Assembly: GCA_023213395.1 (NCBI GenBank)
Contig: CM041465.1
Location: 125,185,741 to 125,249,740 of the forward strand
Origin: Cycas panzhihuaensis
Taxonomy: Eukaryota > Cycadophyta
Length of the DNA: 64,000 nucleotides
Direction of reading: 5' to 3'
Translations under genes and position numbers: made by a program
Shown here: positions 23,427 through 34,057 of the stretch, one piece after another
Numbering within the stretch: the first letter of the stretch is position 1
Layout: the number at the start of each line of letters is the position of its first letter
The notes under the pieces: generated by a model
What the model was told of the DNA's origin: nothing
What the model saw: the letters and a program-made list of their open reading frames with translations, nothing else
Databases searched by the model: none

Positions 23427-23433
23427 AGGGGGG
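23427..23433 (+). other. C1 polypurine tract
   Basis: agggggg ends exactly at the 3' LTR start, as expected for the plus-strand primer. Confidence 0.85.
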
Positions 23434-23971
23434 TGTTAGAACCTTCATTTCCTAAGCATTAAGTCTTCACCATAGGTATTAGTATTTTTGTCACTTTAGG
23501 CCTTTATCCTAAAGTGTTCATTTGTTTGATTATAAAATTGTCTTTTGTCTTGTAGTGGCTTTTCTCACATGTGCTTGTGAGAAGTCAACTTTGGTGGGCT
23601 CTATACTTATTCTTGGAGATAGAAGAGTCCTGATCAGATTTGTCTCTTAGTATTGATCAATGACGTGTGGTGAGATCCTGATCGTCCAAACTCCTTTATA
23701 AGGAACCCTATTTTCATGTTTTGGTATATAGTATTGGAGTTAAGAGTCATGCTACTGTAAAAGTCTCTTGTAGGTGAAGTGTTGAGATGAATTCTCCTTC
23801 ATACTTGTGTTTATGATAGGTTGAGTTGAAGTGCAATACTCCTCCCTATTATCTTTATATGTTGTATTACATCTTTTCATCAATCTAAAGTGTATAGTCC
23901 TTTATATTTCGATGTCCTATCTAGTTCCTCAATAGATTATGGTGCTTGTATCTTCTCCATTTCGTCTCTCA
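23434..23971 (+). repeat. C1 3' LTR
   Basis: Starts tgttagaacc and ends cgtctctca; it is followed by the target duplication gccct. It keeps the TG that the 5' copy has lost. Confidence 0.96.
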
Positions 23972-24576
23972 GCCCTATGTGGTGACCTTGAGATTGTGTG
24001 AAAGTTTTGGCGATGAATGCCAAATATTGTTGGAGTATGCACATAAGGGTGTCCACAAGGGGTTGTGTACTGTTGTAACAATTAACCTGCATTTAAACAT
24101 TGGGGTGATGGTGTTTGGAGAAGCATTGTTTTGTGTGCAAGGTGATGACTCTTCAAAGATTATTTTTGAAGACTTCTATGACAATAAGCATCCCTTATGC
24201 TCTAGCAAATAGGTAAAATTGATATGTTTTGGAGTTGATGTTAACTCCTTTTACTGGCTAGTTGTGGATTTGTAGGCCTAGTCAGTTGTTGGGGCAAAAT
24301 CTAGTACCTCGGCCATTTTGGACAATGGAAAAGTAAGAGTGTATGCTTATCTTGACTTGAAGAATACAGGAATGCATCACCAGAAAGACGCACGATGAAA
24401 TGTGTGTCAAAAATCCATGAAAAAGGTCAAAAGGAAGCTCTTGAGGAATGTATGATAGGGTGCATTTCCAAAAGGAATGAATTACAGACAAAAATATACA
24501 TAGAACACATAGTGAGGAACGCACACCCAAATTCGAGGCATACTTCCCAGGGATGTTGACGTCATCAAGAGCCATG
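23972..24576. other. Unassigned DNA between C1 and C3
   Basis: It begins with the target duplication of C1 and continues the DNA that C1 interrupted (partner at 9071). A frame of about 70 codons runs from 23972 to 24212 but matches nothing I know. No repeat structure is evident. Confidence 0.45.
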
Positions 24577-24894
24577 TGTTCATAGAGTCATACAAACGAA
24601 ATAAAGTGTATTTAATAATATGTAATGTAATCAAAGTGAAAGGGCACTTTGTTATGAAAAAGAATGGTTGTGACCATAAGTCACAACCATTACCCTAAAA
24701 AACATGTAAATGTTGAAACCAACATTCAAAATAGAAGGAATTTTATTGATTCATAAAGGAGATATCTCTCTCTTAAATATACATTGAGTTTGGGTAACTG
24801 CTATGAGTCTATTTCACACTTGTCAGACACGTGTCACATGTATACGTAATGATGTGTTATGAAACCATTACAAATAAAACATTACATTCTAACA
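24577..24894 (-). repeat. C3 3' LTR (single copy)
   Basis: On the minus strand it starts TGTTAGAATG after a purine tract and probably ends ATGAACA (plus 24577), giving matching TGTT..AACA ends and 318 bases. The left end is inferred because there is no partner. A perfect hairpin of 11 base pairs lies at 24663-24691. Confidence 0.6.
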
Positions 24895-24900
24895 CCCTCT
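24895..24900 (-). other. C3 polypurine tract
   Basis: agaggg on the minus strand directly precedes the LTR start. It is short, so support is moderate. Confidence 0.5.
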
Positions 24901-25503
24901 ATTAATGTTTTATTACACCTAATTTATCTCCAAGTGTCTGGAAATTTTTTGTGCTAAGAGACTTTGTCAATATATTTGTTTCGCACTTTTTCCCTGATAA
25001 AATGATGATCTACTTCAATGTGCTTCGCTCAAGCACGTAAGACTGGATTTTTGGTCAACTTGATTGTGCTTTCGTTGTCGCAAAAGAGAGTTGTTGGCTT
25101 TTGTTGTTGTTGTCCTAGATCTGTCAGGAGTTGTCTTAACCAAGTTGCTTCACAGGATGCACTCACAGCTGACTTGTATTCAGCTTCTATAGAAGATAGT
25201 GCAGCAGTAAATTGTCATTTGCTACTCCATGAAATTGTCATGACCCGAGGAAGAAACAGTAGCCACTTGTTGATTTTCACTTTTCCTTGTCCCCTGCCCA
25301 ATCTGAGTCACAAAATCCAATTATCTGTTCAGACTTGATTTTTGGATAGGTAAACTTAAGGTCAAATGTTCCCTTGAAATATCTGAGAATTCTCTTTGCA
25401 GCCTTCCAATGTCCTTGTTTTGGATCTTGCAAATATTTGGAGACTGGACCAAGTAAGATATGTCTAGTCTAATTGCAGTGAAATAGATTAGGCTTCCAAT
25501 CAG
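24901..25503 (-). pseudogene. C3 RNase H relic
   Basis: Minus-strand fragments in shifting frames match copia RNase H: YFTAIRLDIS, then SSIEAEYKSAVSASCEATWLRQ (Glu kept), FCDNES (Asp kept) and TKHIEV. Several indels and stops separate them. It directly follows the RT frame. Confidence 0.75.
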
Positions 25504-26439
25504 CTATTTGTACAAGGTTGGGTCAACTGTAGTTTCTTCATTGAATTGAGTTAAATTATAGCCAACTTCAATCAGAGTTGCACAGTTGTTGTAGTCTTCC
25601 ATTTTGAACTTGGCTAGTAGATTTTCAATGTATTTACCTTGAGATAAGGTAATGGCATCCTTTTCTTGACAAACTTCTATACCAAGATAACAATTTAACA
25701 GTCCTAGATCAATCATTTCAAAGCCTTCTTCTAGCTTTGTTTTCATATCTGCTATGGATCCAGTATCACTTCCTGTAAGTACCATGTCATCTACATAGAT
25801 TACTATTATTGTGATCAATCCATTTCTTTTTTTTTTTTTAATATATAGACTTGAATCTGACTTGTTACTGTGGAAGCCATTTTGGGTGAGATATTTGTCT
25901 AGCTTTGCATACCAGGCTCTAGGCACTTGCTTTAAACCATACAAGGCCTTCGTTAATCTGCACAAAACATTCTCTTTTCCTTTTTGAATATACCCATCTG
26001 GTTGAGTCATGTAGACTTCTTCCTCAAGTTCTCCATTCAAGAAGGCGATCTTTACATCTAACTGATAAATTTTCCAGTTAAATTGGGTAGTTAGAGCTAT
26101 CACAGTTCTCATTGTATTCAATTTGGCTACTGAGGAGAATGTTTCTTCATAGTTAATGTGTATTGTTTGTGTATAGACTTTGGCTACTAATATGGCTTTG
26201 TATTTTTCTATTTCTCTATTTGAATTTTCCTTAACCTTATACACCCGTTTGCAATTAACAATAGGCTTACCTATAGGTAACTCTGCCAGGTCCCAAGTTT
26301 GATTCTTTGAAATTGATTTCATTTCTATATCCAAAGCAATTTTCCATTTTTTGTGTTTCCTTACTTCTTCGTAGGATTGTGGTTCTACATTGCTGAATAA
26401 TGCTTGGTGCTTTTGACTCCTAGCTCGATATGCAAACAC
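25504..26439 (-). pseudogene. C3 reverse transcriptase, long open frame
   Basis: A 311-codon open frame with fingers (ALDIEMKSISKNQTWDLAELP, CKRVYKVKENSNREIEKYKA), NYEETFSSVAKLNTMRTVIAL, YQLDVKIAFLNGELEEEVYM and [18 protein letters not shown]. The intact catalytic box is VIYVDDMVLTGSD; then LLNCYLGIEVCQEKDAITLSQGKY. It stops at the TAG preceding plus 25504, where the homologous protein continues (VDPTLYK then LIGSLIYF). Among the longest intact RT stretches in the window, but part of a broken polyprotein. Confidence 0.9.
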
Positions 26440-26639
26440 ATGTCCTTTCCTTCTTCAACAGTTTTGAGATACCATTTTGGTATCTTTTTGGAAGTTCTCT
26501 CCCTTTCTTCATTGGAGTCGAAGACTAGTGAGGGTGCCATTTCTGACTCCTTTATCCCATTAGTTCCTATGTCTTCTGAGGCAAATTTTCAGTGTTCTTC
26601 AGGTAATATTTCCTTCAATGGAATTGTTTTAGATGGCTC

Positions 26640-27419
26640 CTCAATTTCTCAATATAAAGGTGTCTCTTTGATTGCATCGTCTTCACTAAATACAACATCC
26701 CTGCTTATATAGATCTTATTTATCTTGAGATCTATACATTTGTAGGCCTTAGAATTTTTGTTATATCCTATCATTATGCATTTGACACTTTTGCAATCAA
26801 GTTTTGCTTTTTTTTTATCTGGAATATGAACAAATACAAAACAAACAAAGATTTTTAGATTACTCACATCTGGCTTATGTCTCGTCCAAGCCTCTTCTAG
26901 CGTGATTTGGTCTAGAGCCTGTGTTGGACTTCAATTTATTAGGTATGTTGTTGTATTTACTACTTCTGCCCAGTAAGTTTTTGGAATTTGCCCATCTTGC
27001 ATCATGCTACGTGCCATTTATAGGGTTGTTCTATTAGTGTAGTCTACTACACCATTGGATTGTAGTGTGTGTGGTGTTGTAAATTGCCTTCGTATTCCAT
27101 GATGTTTGCAAAAATTCAAAAACTCCTTTTAGATATATTCTGCACCTCCATCTGATCTTATGCATTTTATTTTATTACCACTTTCCAGTTCAACCTTTGC
27201 TTTGAATTCTCTGAGTCTGTCAAAAGCTTTGGATTTGTTGTACAAGAAATAAATCCATATTTTTCCAGAAAAATCATCAATGAAGGTAATGAAGTACCTT
27301 GCTCCATTTATGGAACACAGAGTGATTGGCCCACACAAGTCTGTGTGAATTAATTCTAATTTATCTTTTGCTCTCCATTCACTTCTTTTAAAAAGAAAAC
27401 GATGTTGTTTTCCAAGCAA
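26640..27419 (-). pseudogene. C3 integrase relic
   Basis: Minus frame 27419-27129 reads LGKQHRFLFKRSEWRAKDKLELIHTDLCGPI (first Asp kept), FITFIDDFSGKIWIYFLYNKSKAF and IRSDGGAEYI (second Asp kept), then TAG. Next comes NGVVDYTNRTTL, where the catalytic Glu is Asp, followed by a stop. The C-terminal piece at 26867-26649 (VFVHIPDKKKAKLDCKSVKCIMIGY, SKAYKCIDL, KIYISRDVVFSED) is intact and typical of copia integrase. Confidence 0.87.
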
Positions 27420-27995
27420 ACAACTTTACAAGTTAATGGCTAAAATGAAATATTAGGTAGCCCAATTGCCATTTCAAATTTCGTAACATTTCTAGCCCAT
27501 CTAAGGAGATATGCCCATACTTCAAATGTCAGAGCTTGTTATTATTAACATTTTCAACAGTGTATGCTTTTGCAACCTTGTTTTTAACAATGGGATTTGA
27601 AAGCAACCTGTATAGGTCATTGCTTTCAACTCTTTTGGCAATCTCAATGCCATCCTTTTTCATGTCCTGAATATGGCAATAGCCTTTCACATCAAAAATA
27701 GTAACCAACTTTTTCTTGTAAAGCTGAGACACAAACAACAGATTCTTTTTAAGACCAGGTACAAATAGCACATTACCAATCTTTTGAATGGAACCCTTTA
27801 CTTCAATAGCTATAGTACCAATTCCCTTGATATCAAGAGGATACTTATCTCCTAATTCAACTAACGTATTAGGAGAGTAGGGGCTGAAGGTCTCAAATCA
27901 ATCTTCTCATCTAATCATCTGCCTAGAAGCGCCAGAGTCAATATACCACACGTCTTTGTCTTCAAGGCTCACTGTTAATGCTGCTACAAAAGTCG
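27420..27995 (-). pseudogene. C3 protease and pre-integrase
   Basis: At about 27960 on the minus strand the translation reads VWYIDSGASRQM, an intact Asp-Ser-Gly-Ala site, with a stop a few codons later. The 80-codon frame 27771-27529 has LFVPGLKKNLLFVSQL, the typical end of a copia protease, and VESNDLYRLL of the pre-integrase segment. Confidence 0.82.
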
Positions 27996-28062
27996 TTTCT
28001 TCTTCATCTTCGTCAGGTTTGATTTACTCTTTGTTGTAATTGCCAGCCAATCTTTTTCCTTT

Positions 28063-28870
28063 CTAGATTTTAGCTCTCCTTTGAGGACACTGGTAAGGGC
28101 AGTGCCCAGGTTGTCCGCAATGATAACAGACATCAAAAAACTTACAGTTGCTAGAGAAATGTCCTAGTTTTTTGCAGTTGAAACATACTCTGGCATCCCT
28201 AGCTGGTCCCCTTCCTCTTGATCCTAAGTTGAGTTTGGTTAAAAGGGCGTCCTCAATTTTTTGTCCCTTCTTCATACTGTTTGTATCTTTGTTCCTATCT
28301 TAACAGAAGCCCTGTCAAATTATCAAGAGACATGGTTGCAATTTGATCATTATTTATGATTGTGTTAATTGTTACATCAAAGGATTTAGGAAGCTTGCTT
28401 GCAACCAACTCGACAATTTTTGCATCAAATATAACTGCCCCTACACTCAGCAGATAATTTTTTATTGAGGCGACCTTGTGTATGAATTTTGATATAGTCT
28501 CTATCTCTTTCATATATAATTTAAGTAGCCCTTCTTTAAGTGCAATAATTCTAGCTTGATTCTTTTGGCCATACAAATTCTCAAAGACTTTCCAAATTTC
28601 AAGAGACAAGTTTAGCTTTTTCACATAAACAAGAAGAGAGTTGAAGACATACAATTTTAATGTTATTATCCCAAAGTTTCCTCTTTCTGTCCAATTATTT
28701 AAGGCATCACCAACACTTTTGGGCTTCTTTTCTATTCCAGTTGTAAGATTCCATGTATTCTTTGCTCGTAGTAGGGTTTCTATCTTAATCTTCCATATGT
28801 GATTATTTTCTATCAATTTATCTCGATCGCTAAGTGCCAAAATTGAAGAGGGCATGTTTAACAGATGCAA
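28063..28870 (-). pseudogene. C3 gag with two zinc knuckles
   Basis: The frame 28870-28295 (191 codons) has IWKIKIETLLRAKNTWNL, IWKVFENLYGQKNQARI, FIHKVASIKNYLLSVG and LPKSFDVTINTI, the copia Gag pattern. A frameshift separates it from 28275-28063, which carries two CCHC knuckles in a row: CFNCKKLGHFSSNC and CYHCGQPGHCPYQC. Two knuckles set C3 apart from the one-knuckle C1/C2 type. Confidence 0.87.
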
Positions 28871-29129
28871 AGATAGTCACTAAGCAAAAAACTGGACTGA
28901 GAAATGCTTGATTGTACTACTATATGGATTTCTGCACAAAAATGAAGTTGTACGAACGGAAACAAAAGCTATGCCAAATCAAAGCTTTCTTTAGCGAGAA
29001 TCCAAATATGAAATTATTTTTTCAAAAACTTTACGGATTTAAGAGAAAACTGCCTTGAAAGGCCAGACTAGATGGCTAGGGTTTTTTACCAAAAAACTTG
29101 AAACTTAAAAAATCTAGCATGAAATGTAG
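28871..29129. other. C3 leader remnant or flank
   Basis: Lies upstream of C3 gag on the minus strand. A faint primer-like tggcatagc (minus) occurs at about 28971-28979 but no LTR follows it. Nothing else is recognisable before the G2 LTR. Confidence 0.35.
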
Positions 29130-29813
29130 CGATCTAATTCAACTTTTATAACAATTTTCCTCAAAAATACAAATAATAATCCACAAAAGGCAATAACCAG
29201 ATGCTTTTCAATAGAAAAATGAACAAGGAACAGGAATTATAGAATCAACAGAAGTAAAGAATAATCTTTACTATCAAATAATACCAAAAATAGAGTGAAA
29301 CTACATTAAAAATACTAGTCTTTCCTGAAGAAGTGAGCTTCCCTCTTCGAGGCAAGGAACCCTCCAAACTGCAGCCCCCAAATCGGCGAGCTACTTGCAG
29401 CCCCAAAATTGAAAATATATAGCCAAAGGAATCTCTGAATGATGGCTTGGGGTATGGCCCAAACTTCCTATTTATAATGATCAAAATACTAAGAATAGAA
29501 GTTGGACAAACTGGGTGATATTCTCCTTAATACTGCTCATAGAGAAGTCGGCCAAACTGGGTGATATTCTCCTTAATACTACTCAAATAGAAGTCGGCCA
29601 AATCGGATAATATTCTCCTTAATACTGCTCAAACATAAGTCAGCCAGAACTTCTCCAAAAATTGGCAGGCTGGAAACTTTAAACGATCATAACTTTTGAT
29701 GCAAATGTCAGAATTAACTTTCATCTGAACCATTGGAATCCTCACTCAAAGACCTTTGATTTTGAATGGTCACATGGTATAGTTTTGACCATATTTTGGA
29801 ATGCTACAATTCA
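29130..29813 (-). repeat. G2 3' LTR
   Basis: On the minus strand it starts TGAATTGTAGC after the purine tract and ends near gaattagatcg. It contains a 46-bp tandem repeat of 3.3 copies (29497-29650) that is nearly single-copy in the partner LTR. Confidence 0.82.
29497..29650. repeat. 46-bp tandem repeat in G2 LTR
   Basis: Three units begin at 29497, 29543 and 29589 (agaagtcggccaaactgg...), each exactly 46 bases, with a partial fourth at 29635. The units differ at a few bases. Confidence 0.92.
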
Positions 29814-29826
29814 ACTCCCCTTAAAA
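29814..29826 (-). other. G2 polypurine tract
   Basis: Minus strand ttttaaggggagt lies directly before the LTR. Just upstream is the hairpin cttcgagggcgaag, also seen in G4 at 60323-60336. Confidence 0.75.
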
Positions 29827-31209
29827 TAATACTTCGCCCTCGAAGTATTGAGAAATGCTTGTAGCTCAGTCAAATCTTCCAACCACCTCCTGCTAGATTC
29901 TGTAGGTCGTGAAAATTTAGTTCGATCTTGCGTTTTCTATGGAGCTTTGCTAGCAGGCGTCTTGAATTTGCCGATGTTCGTTCTTATGGCCAGGTACCTG
30001 TTGTATCTTGTTCTGCATTGGGAGGATCCTAGGACTTGTGATGTGTCTCAACTGTCTCATCCCTGTGTTGCCTTGTGTTTGCACATTTTCTTTTCAAATG
30101 AAATGGTTTATGGAAGGAGAAGTGAGGATTTTGTAAAAAGAATTCATCGTAAGGGTCATGGATTAGCGATTGCTTATTGTGAAAAGAAAAAGAAAAGGAG
30201 GAATTGTGAACTGAGATCAAACAAAGCTTTGAAGGTATAGGAAGAAAGGATAAACTTTGAAATATGCCTTGGATGGGGATGAAAATTTGTGCAGGTTTTG
30301 TTGGACCACAACACTTTTTGGCAGGGAAGGATGGATGGGGAATTAGCGATAGATGTTCTTTATGAAAAAGAGGCTTTAATAGGTTTTTAGGAATGTTATT
30401 CAGACAAAAGAAAAGATTTAACAAAAAAAAATAATATTGATGATATGAAATTGAAGGGGTTTGGGAAAAGTTGAACAGGGTTTTGTAAGGGGTAATACTA
30501 AGAGATGAAACGTGACGAACAGATTGAAGTTGTAGAGTATCCTGTTGAGGATGATATATAGGGGGTGAATAAGTATGTAAGTAAAGAGATGAACTAGGGT
30601 TACAAAGAGGGATACAAATTTGACCTACGAAAAAACTAGAGTTAAGGAGATTATGATTATGGCTAACTACGGGATTTGGAAAAGAAAATTTTGCTACAAC
30701 TATTGAGCAAGGAAAAGAGAGAGGACAAATAATGCTTCCAAAAGAGATGTGCATGTGCAACACATGATCAATGAGTACCTTGCATGAAGTTTTTTGTGAT
30801 TCTTCTTCAAAATCGACTTGTTCTTCCTTGTCTTCGTGCTGCCCCTGTGTAACTTCACTTTGGATTTCTTCTCTAATATTGACTTGAGATTCTTCTGTCA
30901 CTCGAGCTTGCTTCAAATCTTCTATGTAGTCATGTTGTTCCCTCTAGACTGGTTCTTGTTTTAGCTCTTGCAAAATCTTTACTTTTGCCCCTTCATCCAA
31001 TTGCTTTGATGCTTTGGTACCCTCACCTTGTTCATGGGTCTGATAATCTTTTTGTTGTTTTCCAAATGTTTTGATAAATACACGTCAAAACCAAAACCAA
31101 TCGGTGTATCCCATTGATTGGTTTGACCAATTATTGAACCAATAAGAAGCTTTTTCTCCCATGAACAATTCTAAGTCTACCCAATAATCATCAATTCTTG
31201 TACTTCCTG
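29827..31209 (-). other. G2 internal region, no recognised domain
   Basis: The minus strand holds a 295-codon frame (30916-30029) that is rich in Ser, His, Pro and Phe and shows no motif I know. Upstream on the minus strand (31209 to about 30920) is a charged, Gln/Glu-rich stretch preceded by YWVDLELFMGEKASYWFNNW, which might be a gag-like remnant joined across G3 to 56721-56890. An 88-base AT-rich stretch follows. I would not name a product. Confidence 0.4.
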
Positions 31210-31552
31210 TGATGTGATTTTGTACTCTACCCTCCTTGCTTTAGGCACAAAATGTACATAGGAACAATAGATTCTTTAGGCCTCTAAGTGTTTTCAAGAA
31301 GAAACAGAACCTGAGTAAAGCCAGAGGAGAGGAGAGAGAGAAGGTCTTCACTTTCTTTCTTCATTTCTTTCTTTGAGAATTATACATCTTTATACAAACT
31401 TGAGTTAGTTTGTATGTGGGACGCCTATGTACCTAATTAATAATCAAGTATCCTAAGTAACTTTTACAATGTTATATATATTTGGGTATCCTTAAGTACC
31501 TTTTTATAATGTTACTCAGAAAATAAATTTAAGACTAATCATATACATATCA
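31210..31552 (-). repeat. G3 3' LTR
   Basis: Plus-strand ends tgatgtgatt and catatcattt-border; on the minus strand TGATATG...CACATCA. It aligns base for base in length with 56378-56720. Confidence 0.95.
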
Positions 31553-31564
31553 TTTCCTCCCTGC
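31553..31564 (-). other. G3 polypurine tract
   Basis: Minus strand gcagggaggaaa lies directly before the 3' LTR. Confidence 0.85.
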
Positions 31565-31612
31565 TTAAAAAGAAATTGACCCCAATTTCTGCTAAAGACG
31601 GGGAAAATGCTC

Positions 31613-33021
31613 CTAGAGTATCAATGCAGAAATCCATTTGGCGTTCGCGGGTAAAGTTCCTTTACGTTCAACGATATATGTAGTTGTAGTATGATGTCGC
31701 GTACGTTGATGTCGAGTGGCGAGAATTGTGTCTTCAAAAAAAAGAGGCTGGAAATCTAGAATTGTATCAATAGGATCAATAGGAGGAGGTTCAACTTCCA
31801 AATGTGATGGCTCATATAACTTTAGTTGATTGATATTAACAAACTCATGAATCCCTAAATATGCTGGTAGGTCAAGGCAAAACACATTTGGTCATATTGC
31901 TTGAAGAATAGTATATGGACCAAACCGAATAGGTTTAAGCTTGTAGTGATGCTTAAACCGTTTTCGATCAAGGTGGAGCCAAACCTTATCGCCAATTTTA
32001 AAAGAATCTGCGAAACAGTGCTGATCCTTAACGCTTTTATATTTGATTTGTGTCTGATGAAGAATTTGACTGATCTTCGAGTGTAACATAGTCATGTGAT
32101 CAATAAAAGAAACTGCTTTTTGTTGTTCCTTTTGTTCATGCTCTGCGATAGGAGAAGGTACAACCAGTGACAATTCACAAGGAGCAAGTGGTTGATATCC
32201 ATAACAAACTTCAAAAGGAGATTGTCCAAGAGAAATGTGAGTTGCTCGATTATAGCTATGTTGCATGTGATGTAGATGTGTCCCATTGTTTGTTATTATG
32301 CTAATAAATGCGAAGTGCATGTACTAGGGTGCAGTTAACCACTTCCGTTTGTCCATCAGTCTAAGGATGAAATGATGTTGAATACTTCAGTTGACAACCA
32401 AGCATCTTCTATAGAGCCTTCCAAAAATAGCAAAGAAAACGACTATTATGGAAAGAGAGAGTCCATAATGAGTGCAAACGTGCTTAAAAAATAAGTCTAC
32501 AGTGTGACAAGCAGAAATGTTGTTGGTGCATGGAATAAAAATAGCCATTTTGGAGAACGAGCAAACAACAACGAATATGCAGTCGTGACCACACTAAGTT
32601 GTAGGAAGCACACTGACGAAGTCCATTGAAATAGATTCCCAAGGTCGGCTAGGAACAGGAAGTGGTTGATAAAGTCCAAGTTTACGATTAGATGGTTTGG
32701 ACTAACTGCAGAGAGAGCAACGTCATACATAATCTGCAACTATCTTTGACATAGAAGGCCAATAAAAATATTGTTGAAGATGTTGAACAGTCTTATGTGT
32801 TCCAAAGTGTCCGCCACAAGTTAGAGAATGAACCTCCTCAAGGATCTATCGTCGCAGAGCACCCACTGATACACACAGATGATTCATTCTGTACAACAAT
32901 CCATCTTTGAGATGATAATCTAGAAAAGGTTCAAGATTGGATTTGGGTGGGTTGAGATAAGGCAGTAAGGATAGGACCAAAATGGGGATCAGAGGGAAGC
33001 AAGTGTTGCCAATCAGAATAT
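31613..33021 (-). pseudogene. G3 integrase with C-terminal chromodomain
   Basis: Minus strand. The zinc region reads HSLTCGGHFGTHKTVQHL..YYWP-like followed by RCSLC (HHCC kept). The core has WESISMDFVSVLP (first Asp kept), a damaged region where the second Asp falls (SIIVVFFAIF), and FHP, stop, TDGQTEVVN (Glu kept). The frame 32320-31892 covers the C-terminal domain (SPFEVCYGYQPLAP, FKIGDKVWLHL, KLKPIRFGPYTILQAI). The frame 31885-31613 ends in a chromodomain-like stretch (IHEFVNINQLKLYEP, TRHHTTTTYIVERKG, ANAKW). Chromodomains are known to steer chromovirus integration to chromatin. Confidence 0.87.
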
Positions 33022-33026
33022 GGATT

Positions 33027-33491
33027 TGTTAGAACCTTCATTCCTAAGCATTAAGTCTTGACCGTAGGTACTAATATTTTTGTCACTTTAGGCCCTTTAT
33101 CCTGAAGTGTTCATTTGTTTGATTAAAAAATTGTCTTTTGTCTTGTAGTGACTTTTCTCACATGTGCTTGTGAGAAGTCAACTTTTGTGGGCTCTATCCT
33201 TATCCTTGGAGATAGAAGAGTCCTAGTCAGATTTGTCTCTTAGTGTTGATCAGTGACATGTGGAGAAATCCTGATCGTCCAAACTCCTTTATAAGGAGCC
33301 CTATTCTCATGTTTTGGCATGTAGTATTTGGAGTTAGAGTTATGTTGTTGTAAGAGTCTCTTGTAGGTGAAGTGTTGAGATGAATTCTCCTTCATACTTG
33401 TGTTTATGATAGGTTGAGTTAAAGTGCAATACTCCTCCCTATCATCTTTTATGTTGTACTACATCATTTCATTAATCTAAGTGTATAGTCC
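33027..33491 (+). repeat. C4 5' LTR, first part
   Basis: tgttagaacc to agtcc matches 47193 onward. It is cut by C5, with target agtcc (33487-33491) and aatcc (41110-41114), one base different. Confidence 0.95.
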
Positions 33492-34048
33492 TGTGAAAAG
33501 AGGCCTAATGGCCTCACAATCCCAAGATCTAGAAGCTAGGATCACTCTAGTTATAGAAAGCACAAATGCTTAACAAGTATAATACTCTTAAGATAAAAGA
33601 AAGCATAAGAGACAAAGCATAAAATGAAGGAGCAAGAAAAATGATACCAAATGTGTGGGGTTGGAATTGGTCCAACCTCCAAAAGAATAAACAGTTTGAT
33701 TAGCAAACTGATAGCATAACAATCTGACTCAACTCCCATATGAGACAAAGAGGAGAGGTCTCATTATATAGAGTGAAATGAGAGACCTAAGGCCTTGGAT
33801 GTTTGACAAATGTCAAACATCCAAGGTATATGCCTTGCATGTTGGATATGTGTCCTTTTGGGGCTCTTATGTGAGCAAAAGTGCATGGGGGTCTATTTGA
33901 CCCTTTAGTGACAACGTTGTGTCACTAGAAAGAATGTGGGTGTGCACTTTATCATTTAAGTGATAAGTCACCCTTAAAATACAACTTTACAAATATTACA
34001 TGAAAAAATAAAGTGCATAATCTTAACATGTAAACATAAGGTTTAACA
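33492..34048 (-). repeat. C5 3' LTR
   Basis: Plus-strand ends tgtgaaaagagg and ggtttaaca. U3 holds a perfect hairpin of 15 bp with a 4-base loop (33793-33826) and a palindrome at 33946-33968 with one change. Confidence 0.96.
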
Positions 34049-34057
34049 CCCCCCCTT
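34049..34057 (-). other. C5 polypurine tract
   Basis: Minus strand aaggggggg directly precedes the LTR, identical to that of C2. Confidence 0.88.

Larger units (their letters stand above)
9072..23971 (+). mobile_element. C1: Ty1/copia element interrupted by C2
   Basis: LTRs at 9072-9608 and 23434-23971 are flanked by the same five bases, gccct (9067-9071 and 23972-23976). In between are a tRNA-Met primer site, a 2.3 kb leader and gag, PR, INT, RT and RNase H in copia order. C2 (15153-22479) splits the RT. Without C2 the element is about 7.6 kb. The LTRs differ at roughly 25 places by eye (about 5%). Coding is decayed but mostly in frame. C4 is a sister copy. Confidence 0.95.
24577..28990 (-). 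mobile_element. C3: minus-strand Ty1/copia element, 5' LTR not found
   Basis: Read on the minus strand it shows gag, PR, INT, RT, RNase H, a purine tract and a 3' LTR in copia order. Its sequence is clearly distinct from the other copia elements here. Long frames remain (RT of 311 codons). No second LTR copy is visible upstream of gag before the G2 LTR begins at 29130. The 28990 limit is approximate. Confidence 0.85.

Noticed and set aside
23972-24212. Host gene exon next to C1
   Set aside because: The frame is about 80 codons, has no domain, and joining it to the sequence left of C1 does not extend a meaningful frame.
29497-29650. CRISPR-like array
   Set aside because: The 46-bp units are directly adjacent with no spacers, and lie inside a plant LTR.
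30029-30916. 295-codon minus-strand open frame in G2 as a possible host gene
   Set aside because: No domain, low-complexity Ser/His/Phe/Pro composition, and the opposite strand is Lys/Arg/Gly-rich in the same way. It lies within the G2 internal region with no gene-like context.
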